From Salvia splendens (Eukaryota > Streptophyta > Magnoliopsida > Lamiales > Lamiaceae), in contig NW_024599208.1 in assembly GCF_004379255.2 (NCBI RefSeq), forward strand, positions 1 through 64,000: 64,000 nucleotides of DNA, given 5' to 3'. Shown in pieces: positions 53,083-63,240 of this stretch. A model generated the notes under the pieces. It was not told the origin of the DNA. It did not search any database and saw nothing but the letters and a program-made list of their open reading frames with translations. Both the position numbers and the translations under genes were made by a program. Position 1 is the first letter of the stretch. The number at the start of each line of letters is the position of its first letter.

Positions 53083-54302
53083 TCAAAAGTCGAAGGTGTC
53101 TTGACCCCCAATAGGATCAGAAGAAACAGATTCCTCAGACCTTGATTTTGAAGAAACAGATTTTTGAGCCATGAACTCAAAGAAATCTTTTTTGAAATGT
53201 TCTGGAAGATTGTCGAAAAAGCTATCAGATATTGGTTCTGAATTGTTGGCTTTCTTTAAATTTTCTGCCTTGTTCTTTTCTTTCTTTTCTCTTTGAAAAA
53301 CCACTTTTTCACCAGTGGTAAAGAATTGTTTGACTGCAGGTTCAGCTCCGATATGATTTTGGAACTTAGCCCACCATTTGACTTTGTAGACCCTAGTCAA
53401 AGAGTAAGGGGTAGGATCTGAATACAGTTTTTCAAAATTGAAATCCCAAGCAAGGATCCAAGGGACTTTGAATTCCGCATGGAACATAATGAATTTTTGA
53501 AAGTTTTTGATGGTAGAGTATTCTGCAAAGGCATGGAAACCTTTTTAAACTTCCGAAGGAAGGATTTGAATTGTTGATCCCAATTTTCTCCACCAATCTG
53601 GAAACCAGACTGGGAATTGTTTTCACAACTGTGGTGGAAGGAAATAAACCATGAGTGGTTATAATATCTGAATAAGAAAGCTCTGAACCAAGCATTCTTA
53701 TAATCGATATAATTGTACCCCTGAGCTGGGTGGTTAAAAGTTTTGAATTCATTGAGTCCTCCAAAAGTGGATGTAGTATGGACTCTTTTGATGATACATT
53801 TTGAAAATTCAATCTCCTTAGATCTATTGTAATTATGAGTTATTTCCACTGAGTCAGAGTCAATAAGAATAAACTCATAATACTTTTGATCTTTTGATTT
53901 ATCATCAGATTCCCAGAGTTGGGAAGGATCAGGAAAACGGTTTCTTATGAAATCGATTTGAGAGGGTTTTGCTGGAAAATCCGAAAAGGGGGTTGTCCCG
54001 CAATCTTTATGCAAGTCCTTGGGAAAATACTTACATTCTTCAGGGGTGTTTGGGATTTGAATATTAGTGGATTTTGGAATATTTGAAGTGAGAACAGTGT
54101 TATAAGGAATTTCTGGGATATTTTGAAGTGGAGAGAATCTATTATGGGAAATTTGATTGGAAAGGTGTCTTTGATTGTGTTTTTGGGATTTTTGAGGAGT
54201 GATAGGAGCTGAGGATGAAACCAGGGCTTTTGATTTCACATTTGAAGGGAAGACTTCATAGTCTTTGACACTTTGTTTCTTGGAGGTCCTAGAGTCCGTC
54301 AT
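53083..54302 (-). pseudogene. Pararetrovirus ORF2, unknown function, one frameshift
   Basis: The ATG at 54300-54302 overlaps the ORF1 stop by 14 nt. The first 100 residues are basic and serine-rich; then a conserved-looking core with many aromatic residues (GYNYIDYKNAWFRAFLFRYY, WFISFHHSCEN, WDQQFKSFLRKF). At about 53542-53548, in an A-rich run, the frame changes; the next frame continues with FQKFIMFHAEFKVPWILAWD and YKVKWWAKFQNHIG, then a lysine- and glutamate-rich tail to 53083. Some endogenous caulimovirids have a second ORF downstream of the polymerase, with no known role. I recognise no catalytic motif. Confident as a viral ORF, not as to function. Confidence 0.65.
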
Positions 54303-56125
54303 TACGACCTTGTAAAAATTCTCTAGTTAGAAAATCTGGTAGAGAATTGTTTTCACCTTTAATAAACTCAATTTCAAAATCAAAGACGGATAAGATAGCT
54401 TGCCATCTGGCAAATATCTGTTTTGAAACGATGTTTTGCACATCTTTGGTAAGAACTTCTTTTGCAGATTTGCAATCAATCCTAATTTAAAATTTTTTGT
54501 TATAAAGGTCATCTTGGAACTTTTGAATGCATAAGACAATGGATAAGATTTCCTTTTTAATAACGGAATAATTCATTTGTGCATTATTCCAAATACCAGA
54601 ATGGTATCTTATTAATTTTTCCTTTGAATCCAATTTTTGTTTTAATATACCTCCATAGCCTATGTTAGAGGCATCAGTTTCAATAATCATGAAAGCTTTT
54701 GGATTTGGAATACCTAGGCAAGGTAGGGTTTTGACCTGTTGTTTTATTGTTTTGACAATATTAGTATGATCTTCAGTCCAGTTTGAAGGATTTTTCCTAA
54801 GTCTTTGATAGAGAGGCTTACAGGTTTCTCTAAGGTTAGGAAAGAAATCTGAGATGTAATTCAAGCATCCTAAAAATCTTTGTAATTGATTTTTTTCTTT
54901 AATTTCATCAGAAAATTTGTCTGTGAAGGATATAGACCTACTGATGGGTCTAAAAGTTCCCTTGTCAATCTCATGACCTAAGAACCTAATATTAGTTTGG
55001 AAGAGTTTCATTTTTGGAGTAGAGATAACTAATCCATTTTTCTCAATGGTTTTCAAGAAAATTTACAAATGCTTCTCATGCTGGTCAAGATCTTGGGAAA
55101 AGATCAAAACATCATCTATGTAGACAATGCTAAATTGACTATAAGGATTTAGAATATCATTCATGATCTTTTGAAATTCTGAAGGAGCATTTTTGAGTCC
55201 AAAGGGCATTACATTCCATTCGTAAAGTCCAAAGGGGACAGTAAAGGCAGTTTTGTACCTATCTTTTTCGGCTATTTGAATCTGCCAAAAGCCTGATTTG
55301 AGGTCAAACTTAGAAAATATTTTAGCACCATAAAGTCTATTAATAAGATCTCTCTTATTTGGAATATGATGCCTAATCAATTGTAAAACCTTATTGAGAG
55401 GTTTATAATTAATGACAAGTCTAGGAGTTCCTCTTTCAAGTTCAGCTTGTTTCATAACATAAAAAGCTGAGCAGCTCCAGGGAGAATTTGAAGGTCTTAT
55501 TAGTTTTTTTTCTAATAAGTCTTTAATTTCTTTTTTACAGACTTCTAGAAGTTCTTGGTTCATTTGAATGGGTCTTGATTTCGTAGGGATTTTATTTTCA
55601 CAAAAATCCTCTTCATAGGGTAATTCAATAACATGATGTTTTCTTCCCCAAAAGGCATTAGGAACATCATTGCAGACTTTTTTGACAAAATTATTTTCTA
55701 CCTCTTTAATTTTAGAAATATATTTAGGAGTTTTGAGTTGATCTTCAATTCTTTGGAAAGGCAATTCTTCTTTCAGGAATCCCATTTGTTTTTGTTTTTG
55801 GGTAATATTATTAATTTGTCTAAAAATTGAATTTCTTTGAAGATTAAGAATTTCTTGCTTCTTAATAGGGGAAATAAATTTGAATAAAATTTCTTTTTCT
55901 TGAATCTTAGTGATAATGCCATTATCACTAACAGAGAAGGGATAAATTTGAGTTAGGAAAGGTGTTCCTAAAATCATGTTATAAGTAATATCTTCAACAA
56001 TTGTGAAGATATTTTTGAAACAATATCCGTTATTACAAATATGTGCCTTGGAGAGTTTGAATCAGATTCTTAAAGGGTTATTATTGGCTGTAAAAAGATT
56101 TTCTTTGGTTTTATCACAATATTTG
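54289..56125 (-). pseudogene. Pararetrovirus ORF1 C-terminal half: protease end, RT, RNase H
   Basis: Part of a caulimovirid polyprotein on the minus strand. Protease end MILGTPFLTQIYPF (about 55940-55977); RT with RPIQMNQELLE, SPWSCSAFYV, RLVINYKPLNKVL, FSKFDLKSGFWQIQI, VMPFGLKNAPSEFQ and the catalytic IVYIDDVLIFSQD (about 55100-55140); RNase H with ETDASNIGYGG and a C-terminal LPDFLTREFLQ just before the TAG at 54289-54291. There is no integrase, which separates it from retrotransposons. The frame is constant from 56125 to 54289 but has three in-frame stops: near 56070, at about 55060 and at 54487-54489. The RT resembles petuvirus-like members of Caulimoviridae, or the related florendoviruses. 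It is an inactive fossil. Confidence 0.85.
56121..56125. repeat. Target-site duplication, left copy (ATTTG)
   Basis: ATTTG directly before the LTR terminus TGTCACGACC at 56126. The same five bases follow the other terminus at 63236-63240. Confidence 0.9.
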
Positions 56126-58999
56126 TGTCACGACCGCACTTCCTAAGGATAGGAAGCACGGGAAATCGTGACTAGTGGGGGAATTAAGAAGCGGGGAAGA
56201 AGGAGGAATAATACAATTCAAGACAATACAACTTAACAACCAAAGACGAAAATCCATTTAGGTTAACCAACGTTTCAATCCCTAAGTTTACAAAATGAAA
56301 GATAACAGAGTTCGACAATAAGGAAAACAACAGAGTTTCTTAGGACTTTGAATAGCGGAAGCAATTTGAGAGTTTAGTCACTACTATGTATGAAGACATA
56401 GTAGCAACCGGACCAGTTCTTGAATCATCACTCAACATCCTCCGTCTCCCGACCTCGCTCAACCTGCACATAGGGAAAACATATGCAGGGGCTGAGTACT
56501 TGATGCACCCAATGAACTCACGCCCGAAAACATTCATTGTTAAGATATGTCAAGCCATCATCGTGTGGATCCTGGTTTTCACTTTAAAAGAACCGAGAAG
56601 CACAAGCAAAACAATTTCCATGAAATAGTGTCCCCGCGGACTAACATCATCCTCCATCATATACCATATCTGAACCATCATGTGAAACGAGACTGTGGCC
56701 ACAATCTCGATCACTGGACCGGCCGACCTAGGGGACGGCTCACGATCCCCATCAGTGCACTAGTCTAAGTAGGGCGTAGACCCTAGTTAGACCCGAATTC
56801 GTTAACCATCAAGTCTAGTAGAGTTTTGTTCTAGTAGACAAACAGATAGGCAGTTTCAAAACATAAACACGGCATGACATACTTATAGAAACATCCTTAT
56901 AACACTGTAAACATATTGATTTAAAATAAACGTTAAAGAATAAAGCCCACCTCAAATGCTTAAGTTTTCCGTAAAAATTCCTCGTTCCGACTTTCAGCGA
57001 GCGTGCGAACCACCTTTTTGGAAAACACATAAAGTTCACATCAAACCTCTGTAACGATGATAATTAGAATGCATGCACTCTAATTAAAATCTTTTAATTC
57101 TCTTTCTCGATTTTCACGCACTTTTGGTTATTCGGCGGCCGCCCAAGGCGTCGCGTGCGACGCCGGTCGGCCGCTTACACTCGTTCTTTCCTCCGTTGGC
57201 TCCTCGTATTTTCCATAACGTCGAAAATAATTTTTTTTAAAAAATTATTTACGCGCATACTTTAATTTCCGTAATTATTTACCATTGAAAAAGTATTATT
57301 TCATACCTAGGTAAATTATTCACTCATCAAAAGAACTTACGGAATTTAATTAAATATTTTCCCCCGATTAAACTCTCAATCACCGACCCGGGATTAAATT
57401 TCTTAGCCACCTTATTCCTCCAAAATTACATAGTGAGCCCCCATCAATTAAAGGAAGAGCCCAACAACTAAAAAAAAAATTAATCCAAGGCCCAACAACA
57501 AAAGTACATGGCCCAATTCCCTCTATCATCTTCCTCTCTTTCTTCCCTCTCTCTCTTCCCTTTCTTCTCTCTCCCCGACTCCTTCTCTCTCGCCGACTGC
57601 CACCACGACGAAGGCACGCTGCCGTCGCCCCCGGCGAGAGACGTCGCCGCTACTGCCCCGTCGTCGAGGAGTCGACGCTTCCAGCCCGTCGCCATCGTCC
57701 CTTACAGCCGTGCAGCTGCTGTTGGCGTCGTCGGTCGCTGCCGTCGCCGGATGGCACAGCAGCTGTCGCCGACTGCTGCTCCGTCGCCGTCGGTCGTCGC
57801 GCCTGGAGCGGAGGCAGACCCAGCCGCCGGACAGCCACCCACCTGCCATCGCCGAGAGGTCCAGCCGCTGGACAGCCACCACGCCACTCCGAACACGCCC
57901 GAAACCACCCCGAAACTTCCCGAAACACGTGCTATTACTCTAAAGTTAAGTTCTTTCTAAGCTTCGGCTACGTATGGCGATCGTTTGGAAGATTCTAAGT
58001 TGGTTCCTATTTAGTTTGGTTATGGAAGAAAAGCTACAAAACAAGGATGTAATATGCATGAAAAACTAGAACAACACATGCTTTAAACAAGGAATGGATT
58101 ATACCTCCAAGATGGTTGAAAATGGTAGGAAATACACAAGGTAGTGGCTCAAAGCTTCCTCCTCCCTCTCGGCACTCTCTCTCTCGCCGCTTCTCCTTCT
58201 CTATTCTCTTCTTTTTTTTTGCTAAGTGAAAGGTTACAAGAGTAAGTGGGGGGGGTGGCTTTGGGGTGTAGATATTGATGGGGAAAGTGGAGAGGTGGAT
58301 CAACGAGGAGTAAAACCGATCGGTCATGGGGGAGGGGATGGAAAACCGTCGACGTGGGAGGGGGCTCTTTTTGGGCTTAGATAGTTTAAAACCAAACTTG
58401 GGCTTCCATAATTAAATTTCAATTGGGTTAAAACCAATAAATAAATTACAAGCCCAAGTTAAAAACTACCACTTGATGGATTTAAAGAGTGATTAGAATT
58501 CAAATTATCTTATTTTAATTGGACTTCAAATTTATTTTGGAAAGTCCAAAGTAATTTCAGACATTTTTATATTTTTTCGCATTTTCCTTCGTTAAATAAA
58601 ATTCACGGGCCTTTATTAAATTTTGTTATCTTGTTCTTCATAACCAAGAATTAAAGTACGAGAAATCGTACATAACTTATATTTGGTGTTGTTCCAAATA
58701 TTAAATTCATTCAACCGTTCCTCAAATTACGCGCGTCGTTATCCATAAAACATACATTCCTTTCCACTTAATTCATTCGTCTTGCTAAAGAATAACAATT
58801 TCATCATCGACCTTTCAACGAGACCTTAAACGTGCCTCCCATCGTTCACAATTAAAAAAAAACACATTCCTTTTCACATCACACACAAACCATAATTTTT
58901 CCCATATCACATTTATCGAGAAGCATAGCATTTCGAAATAATTTTATCAATTATTCCGTTACATAAAATAAATTTCAAACTTAAGGTACGGGTGTTACA
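56126..58999 (-). repeat. 3' LTR of the nested element, 2874 bp
   Basis: Minus strand starts TGTAACACCCGTACC at 58999, after the tract TAAGGTGGGTAGAA, and ends GCGGTCGTGACA at 56126. Related to the plus-strand LTR at 7878-10512. It contains the GTGGCCAC palindrome (56696) and the CCTGCACATAGGG...TGCAGG hairpin (56464-56490). Confidence 0.9.
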
Positions 59000-59043
59000 T
59001 TCTACCCACCTTAACAGAAATTTCATCCCGAAATTTGCTCATT

Positions 59044-60238
59044 TCAAACAAAAAGTTCCAGGTATTTCTCTTTCATTTTATCCTCGAGTTCCCAAGTAGC
59101 CTCCTCGTGGCCATGGTGTTTCCAAAGTACTTTCACGGACGCGATCGATTTTTTCCTCAACTCTTGCACTTTCCTATCCAGAATAGCTTCGGGCTTCTCC
59201 TCGTAACTCAAGTCAGGATTTAAAATCATTTCCTCTTGATGAACCATGTGTTTGAGATCGAACACGTACTTCCGTAATTGTGACACATGGAAAACATTGT
59301 GCACAGTCCCAAAACTTGGTGGTAGTGCCAACCTATACGCTACGGGTCCCACCTTCTCAAGGATTTCATAAGGCCCTATGTATCGTGGCTTCAACTTCCC
59401 CTTTACACCGAACCTCGTTATCCTTTTCGACGGAGATACCTTCGAAAACACCTTATCTCCCGTATTGAACTGTAAATCGGTACGCCGGACATCAGCATAC
59501 GACTTCTGTCGATCTTGAGCTTCCTTTATCCTTTGTCGAATTTGTCGCACGATCTCTATCATTTCTTCGACCGAATCTGTGCCGAGTATTCTTCTTTCAC
59601 CAACCTCATCCCAGTAAAGTGGTGATCTACATTTCCTCCCATACAATGCTTCATACGGGGCCATATTCATTGTCGCCTGGAAACTATTGTTATAGGCGAA
59701 CTCGATCAATGGTAGTACTACTTCCCAATTTTCTCCTCTGTCGAGCACCACGGCTCTCAGCATGTCCTCAAGAGTTTGAATCGTTCTCTCGGACTGTCCA
59801 TCGGTTTGTGGATGGAAGGCAGTACTAAAATTCAGTCGTGTACCAAGCTCCCATTGCAGACTTATCCAAAACCTTGAAGTAAACCTCGTATCCCGGTCTG
59901 ACGTGATTGTTACTGGCACTCCATGTAGCCGAATGATTTCTTTCACATAAATCCGAGCTAGCTTGTCGGATCCATGAGTTATAGGGATAGGTATAAAATG
60001 CGCGGTCTATGATTACCCAAATGGCCGTATTTCCTTGCCGGGTCTTTGGTAAACCTGTCACAAAATCCATAGTGATATGTTCCCATTTCCACTCCGGAAT
60101 CTCCAACGGTTGCAACTTCCCATAGGGTCGTTGATGTAAAGCTTTTACTTGTTGACATGCCAAACATCTGTCCACAAACAAAGCTATGTCCCTATTCATT
60201 CCATCCCACCAGAATGATCCCTTCAAGTCCTGGTACAT
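59044..60238 (-). pseudogene. Integrase with chromodomain of the nested Tekay-type element
   Basis: Zinc-binding part CLACQQVKALHQRPYGKLQ (about 60130-60170), first aspartate in MDFVTGLPKT, then a frame change near 59950-59980, TSDRDTRFTSRFW with the second aspartate, HPQTDGQSERTIQTLEDML with the glutamate, KCRSPLYWDEVGER, GPVAYRLALPPSFG, VFHVSQLRKYVF and a chromodomain ending VLWKHHGHEEATWE and LEDKMKEKYLELF. The 300-codon frame 59946 to 59044 is uninterrupted. All three catalytic acidic residues are present; the single frameshift makes it non-functional. The chromodomain marks it as a chromovirus, Tekay/Del clade. Confidence 0.9.
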
Positions 60239-60298
60239 CTTCGTACTTCCAGGATGAGCGGTGTATGGAGTCTCGTGTGCCTCGGTCAGAATTTCATT

Positions 60299-60949
60299 TC
60301 AAAGTCCTTCGTCGCTTGGCACACATAGTCTCCCCTCACAGGTGAGAGCATTATCAGCCTCCTCTCGAAACTTCTCTTGTTCGCCCTTCCTCACCTTCAG
60401 TCGAATATTCTCCAAATTTTCATCATTCCGTTGCCCTTCTATTATCCTTGTCCGCAGATCGGATGCAATTACCAAGGTGGCAATCTTTCCCTTCACGGTC
60501 TCCGGAGCTCTTACTACCTCCAATTGCATCTTGCTAAAATCGCGAATCAACTCCGCTTCCTGAGTGAGAAAAGTAGCCAACTGCGGTTGAGCTTTCCGGC
60601 TCAAAGCATCCGCCACCACGTTTGCTTTACCCCGATGATAGTTAATACCACAATCATAATCCTTGACTAGCTCGAGCCATCTGCGTTGCCTCATGTTCAA
60701 ATCTTTCTGCTCAAAGAAGTATTTCAGAGTCTTGTGGTCGGTAAAAATCTCACACCGAACTCCATAGAGATGGTGCCTCCAAATCTTCAATGCGTGCACA
60801 ACAACCGCTAGTTCTAAGTCATGAGTAGGGTAATTACACTCGTGTGGTCTCAACTGCCGCGAAGCGTAGGCAATCACCTTACCATTCTGCACCAAAACAC
60901 ACCCCAGTCCAACCTTCGATGCATCAGTGTAAACCACATAGTCTACTCC
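60299..60949 (-). pseudogene. RNase H of the nested Tekay-type element
   Basis: Continuous frame from 60937: [15 protein letters not shown] with the first catalytic aspartate kept, [71 protein letters not shown] near 60947 separates it from RT. It then runs into the linker towards integrase ([14 protein letters not shown]). The aspartate kept here is lysine in the copy at 14338-14889. Confidence 0.88.
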
Positions 60950-62112
60950 CTATTCCGGCACGGCTAGAATAGGTGCGGTGGTCAATTTCTCTTTCAACAA
61001 CTGGAAGCTAGCCTCGCACTCCGGTGTCCAATTGACCTTGGTCCCCTTCTTCAATTGTTGAGTCATTGGTCTTGCGATTTTAGAAAATCCTTCAATAAAT
61101 CTTCGGTAGTATCCTGCCAGTCCAAGGAAACTTCGAATCTCGTTTGGGGTCTTTGGTGCCTTCCACTGTTGTATGGCCTCCACCTTTGCGGGGTCAACTC
61201 GAATCCCTTCGGCCGTCACAATATGCCCAGAAAATTCACTTCCCTTAGCCAGAATTCACACTTACTGAACATGGCGTATAACTTCTCTGTTCTGAGTGTT
61301 TCCAGCGTGATCCTTAGATGCTCCTCATGTTCCTTTTCATCCTTCGAGTAAACTAGCACATCATCTATGAATACCAGGACAAACTTGTCCAAGTATGGAT
61401 GGAATACTTGATTCATTAAGTCCATAAATACCGCCGGTGCATTTGTCAGTCCAAACAGCATAACTACAAACTCATAATGCCCATACCTCGTTCGGAAAGC
61501 CGTCTTGGGTATGTCCTCCCTTCGTACCCTCAATTGATGATATCCCGACCTTAAATCCATCTTCGAAAATACTCCTGCTCCCCTGAGTTGATCGAACAGG
61601 TCGTCTATTCTCGGCAGAGGATACTTGTTCTTGAGAGTCAACTTGTTCAATTCCCGATAGTCTATGCACATTCTTAGTGTCCCGTCTTTCTTCTTCACAA
61701 ACAGCACAGGTGCTCCCCACGGCGATACACTCGGTCGGATAAAACCCAAGTCCAGTAGTTCTTGTAGCTGGATTTTGAGTTCTTCCAACTCCTTCGGTGC
61801 CATCCTATATGGTGCTTTCGATACTGGTACAGCTCCTGGTTCCAGATCGATAGTAAACTCCAACTGTCGGTCAGGCGGAGGGCCTGGCAACGCATCGGGA
61901 AATACGTCGGGAAACTCAGGTACCACTGCCACATCTTCAACCTTCCTCTCCTTCTTGTCATGTCCTTGTAAATACACCAGATAGGCCGGACGCTGTCGCC
62001 GACTGCTGCTCCGTCGCCGTCGGTCGTCGCGCCTGGAGCGGAGGCAGACCCTGCCGCCGGACAGCCACCCACCTGCCATTGCCGAGAGGTCCAGCCGCCG
62101 GACAGCCACCAC
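60950..62112 (-). pseudogene. Reverse transcriptase of the nested element, fused upstream to LTR DNA
   Basis: The open frame starts at 62112 inside 5' LTR sequence (about 40 residues, arginine-rich) and passes at about 61990 into the protease-RT linker [17 protein letters not shown]. Then [54 protein letters not shown] (leucine where related copies have proline) and [11 protein letters not shown] (61352-61384). A frameshift at about 61215-61225 leads to the connection domain ([28 protein letters not shown]). The chimeric start is a deletion product, not a natural N-terminus. Confidence 0.88.
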
Positions 62113-63235
62113 GTCACTCCGAACACGCCCGAAACCACCCCGAAACTTCCCGAAACACGTGCTATTACTATAAAGTTAAGTTCTTTCTAAGCTTCGGCTA
62201 CGTACGGCGATCGTTTGGAAGATTCTAAGTTGGTTCCTATTTAGTTTGGTTATGGAAGAAAAGCTACGAAACAAGGATGTAATATGCATGAAAAACTAGA
62301 ACAACACATGCTTTAAACAAGGAATGGATTATACCTCCAAGATGGTTGAAAATGGTAGGAAATACACAAGGTAGTGGCTCAAAGCTTCCTCCTCCCTCTC
62401 GGCACTCTCTCTCTCGCCGCTTCTCCTTCTCTCTTCTCTTTTTTTTTTTTACTAAGTGAAAGGTTACAAGAGTAAGTGGGGGGAGTGGCTTTGGGGTGTA
62501 GATATTGATGGGGAAAGTGGAGAGGTGGATCAACGAGGAGTAAAACCGATCGGTCATGGGGGAAGGGATGTAAAACCGTCGACGTGGGGGGGGGGGCTCT
62601 TTTTGGGCTTAGCTAGTTTAAAACCAAACTTGGGCTTCCATAAATTAAATTTCAATTGGGTTAAAACCAATAAATAAATTACAAGCCCAAGTTAAAAACT
62701 ACCACTTGATGGATTTAAAGAGTGATTAGAATTCAAATTATCTTATTTTAATTGGACTTCAAATTTATTTTAGAAAGTCCAAAGTAATTTCAGACATTCT
62801 TATATTTTTTCGCATTTTCCTTCGTTAAATAAAATTCACGGGCCTTTATTAAATTTTGTTATCTCGTTCTTCATAACCAAGAATTAAAGTACGAGAAATC
62901 GTACATAACTTATATTTGGTGTTGTTCCAAATATAAAATTCATTCAATCGTTCCTCAAATTACGCGCGTCGTTATCCATAAAACATACATTCCTTTCGAC
63001 TTAATTCATTCGTCTTGCTAAAGAATAGCAATTTCATAATCGACCTTTCAACGAGACCTTAAACGTGCCTCCCATCGTTCACAATAAAAAAAAAAACACA
63101 TTCCTTTTCACATCACACACACAAACCATAATTTTTCCCATATCACATTTATCGAGAAGCATAGCATTTCGAAATAATTTTATCAATTATTTCGTTACAT
63201 AAAATAAATTTCAAACTTAAGGTATGGGTGTTACA
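61992..63235 (-). repeat. 5' LTR remnant of the nested element
   Basis: Matches about 57765-58999 of the 3' LTR with few differences (for example in the T-run near 62440 and a G-run at 62587). It starts TGTAACACCCATACC at 63235. The break at about 61991 lies in CGGACGCTGTCGCCG, where pol sequence begins. Confidence 0.9.
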
Positions 63236-63240
63236 ATTTG
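63236..63240. repeat. Target-site duplication, right copy (ATTTG)
   Basis: ATTTG directly after the LTR terminus GGTGTTACA at 63235; identical to 56121-56125. Confidence 0.9.

Larger units (their letters stand above)
56126..63235 (-). mobile_element. Tekay-type gypsy element nested in the pararetrovirus, 7.1 kb
   Basis: Read on the minus strand: partial 5' LTR (63235 to about 61992), fused to the protease-RT linker, RT, RNase H, integrase, chromodomain, polypurine tract, full 3' LTR (58999 to 56126). A perfect ATTTG target duplication flanks it. An internal deletion joins the middle of the 5' LTR to the start of RT, removing the primer site, gag and protease, so it cannot move alone. The pol has only a few breaks and the two LTR copies are very alike over 1.24 kb, so the insertion looks recent compared with the other elements here. 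Confidence 0.92.

Noticed and set aside
57480..57960. Overlapping frames of up to 150 codons on both strands
   Set aside because: Same GC-rich LTR segment as at 8.6-9.1 kb; low complexity, no motif, created by base composition.
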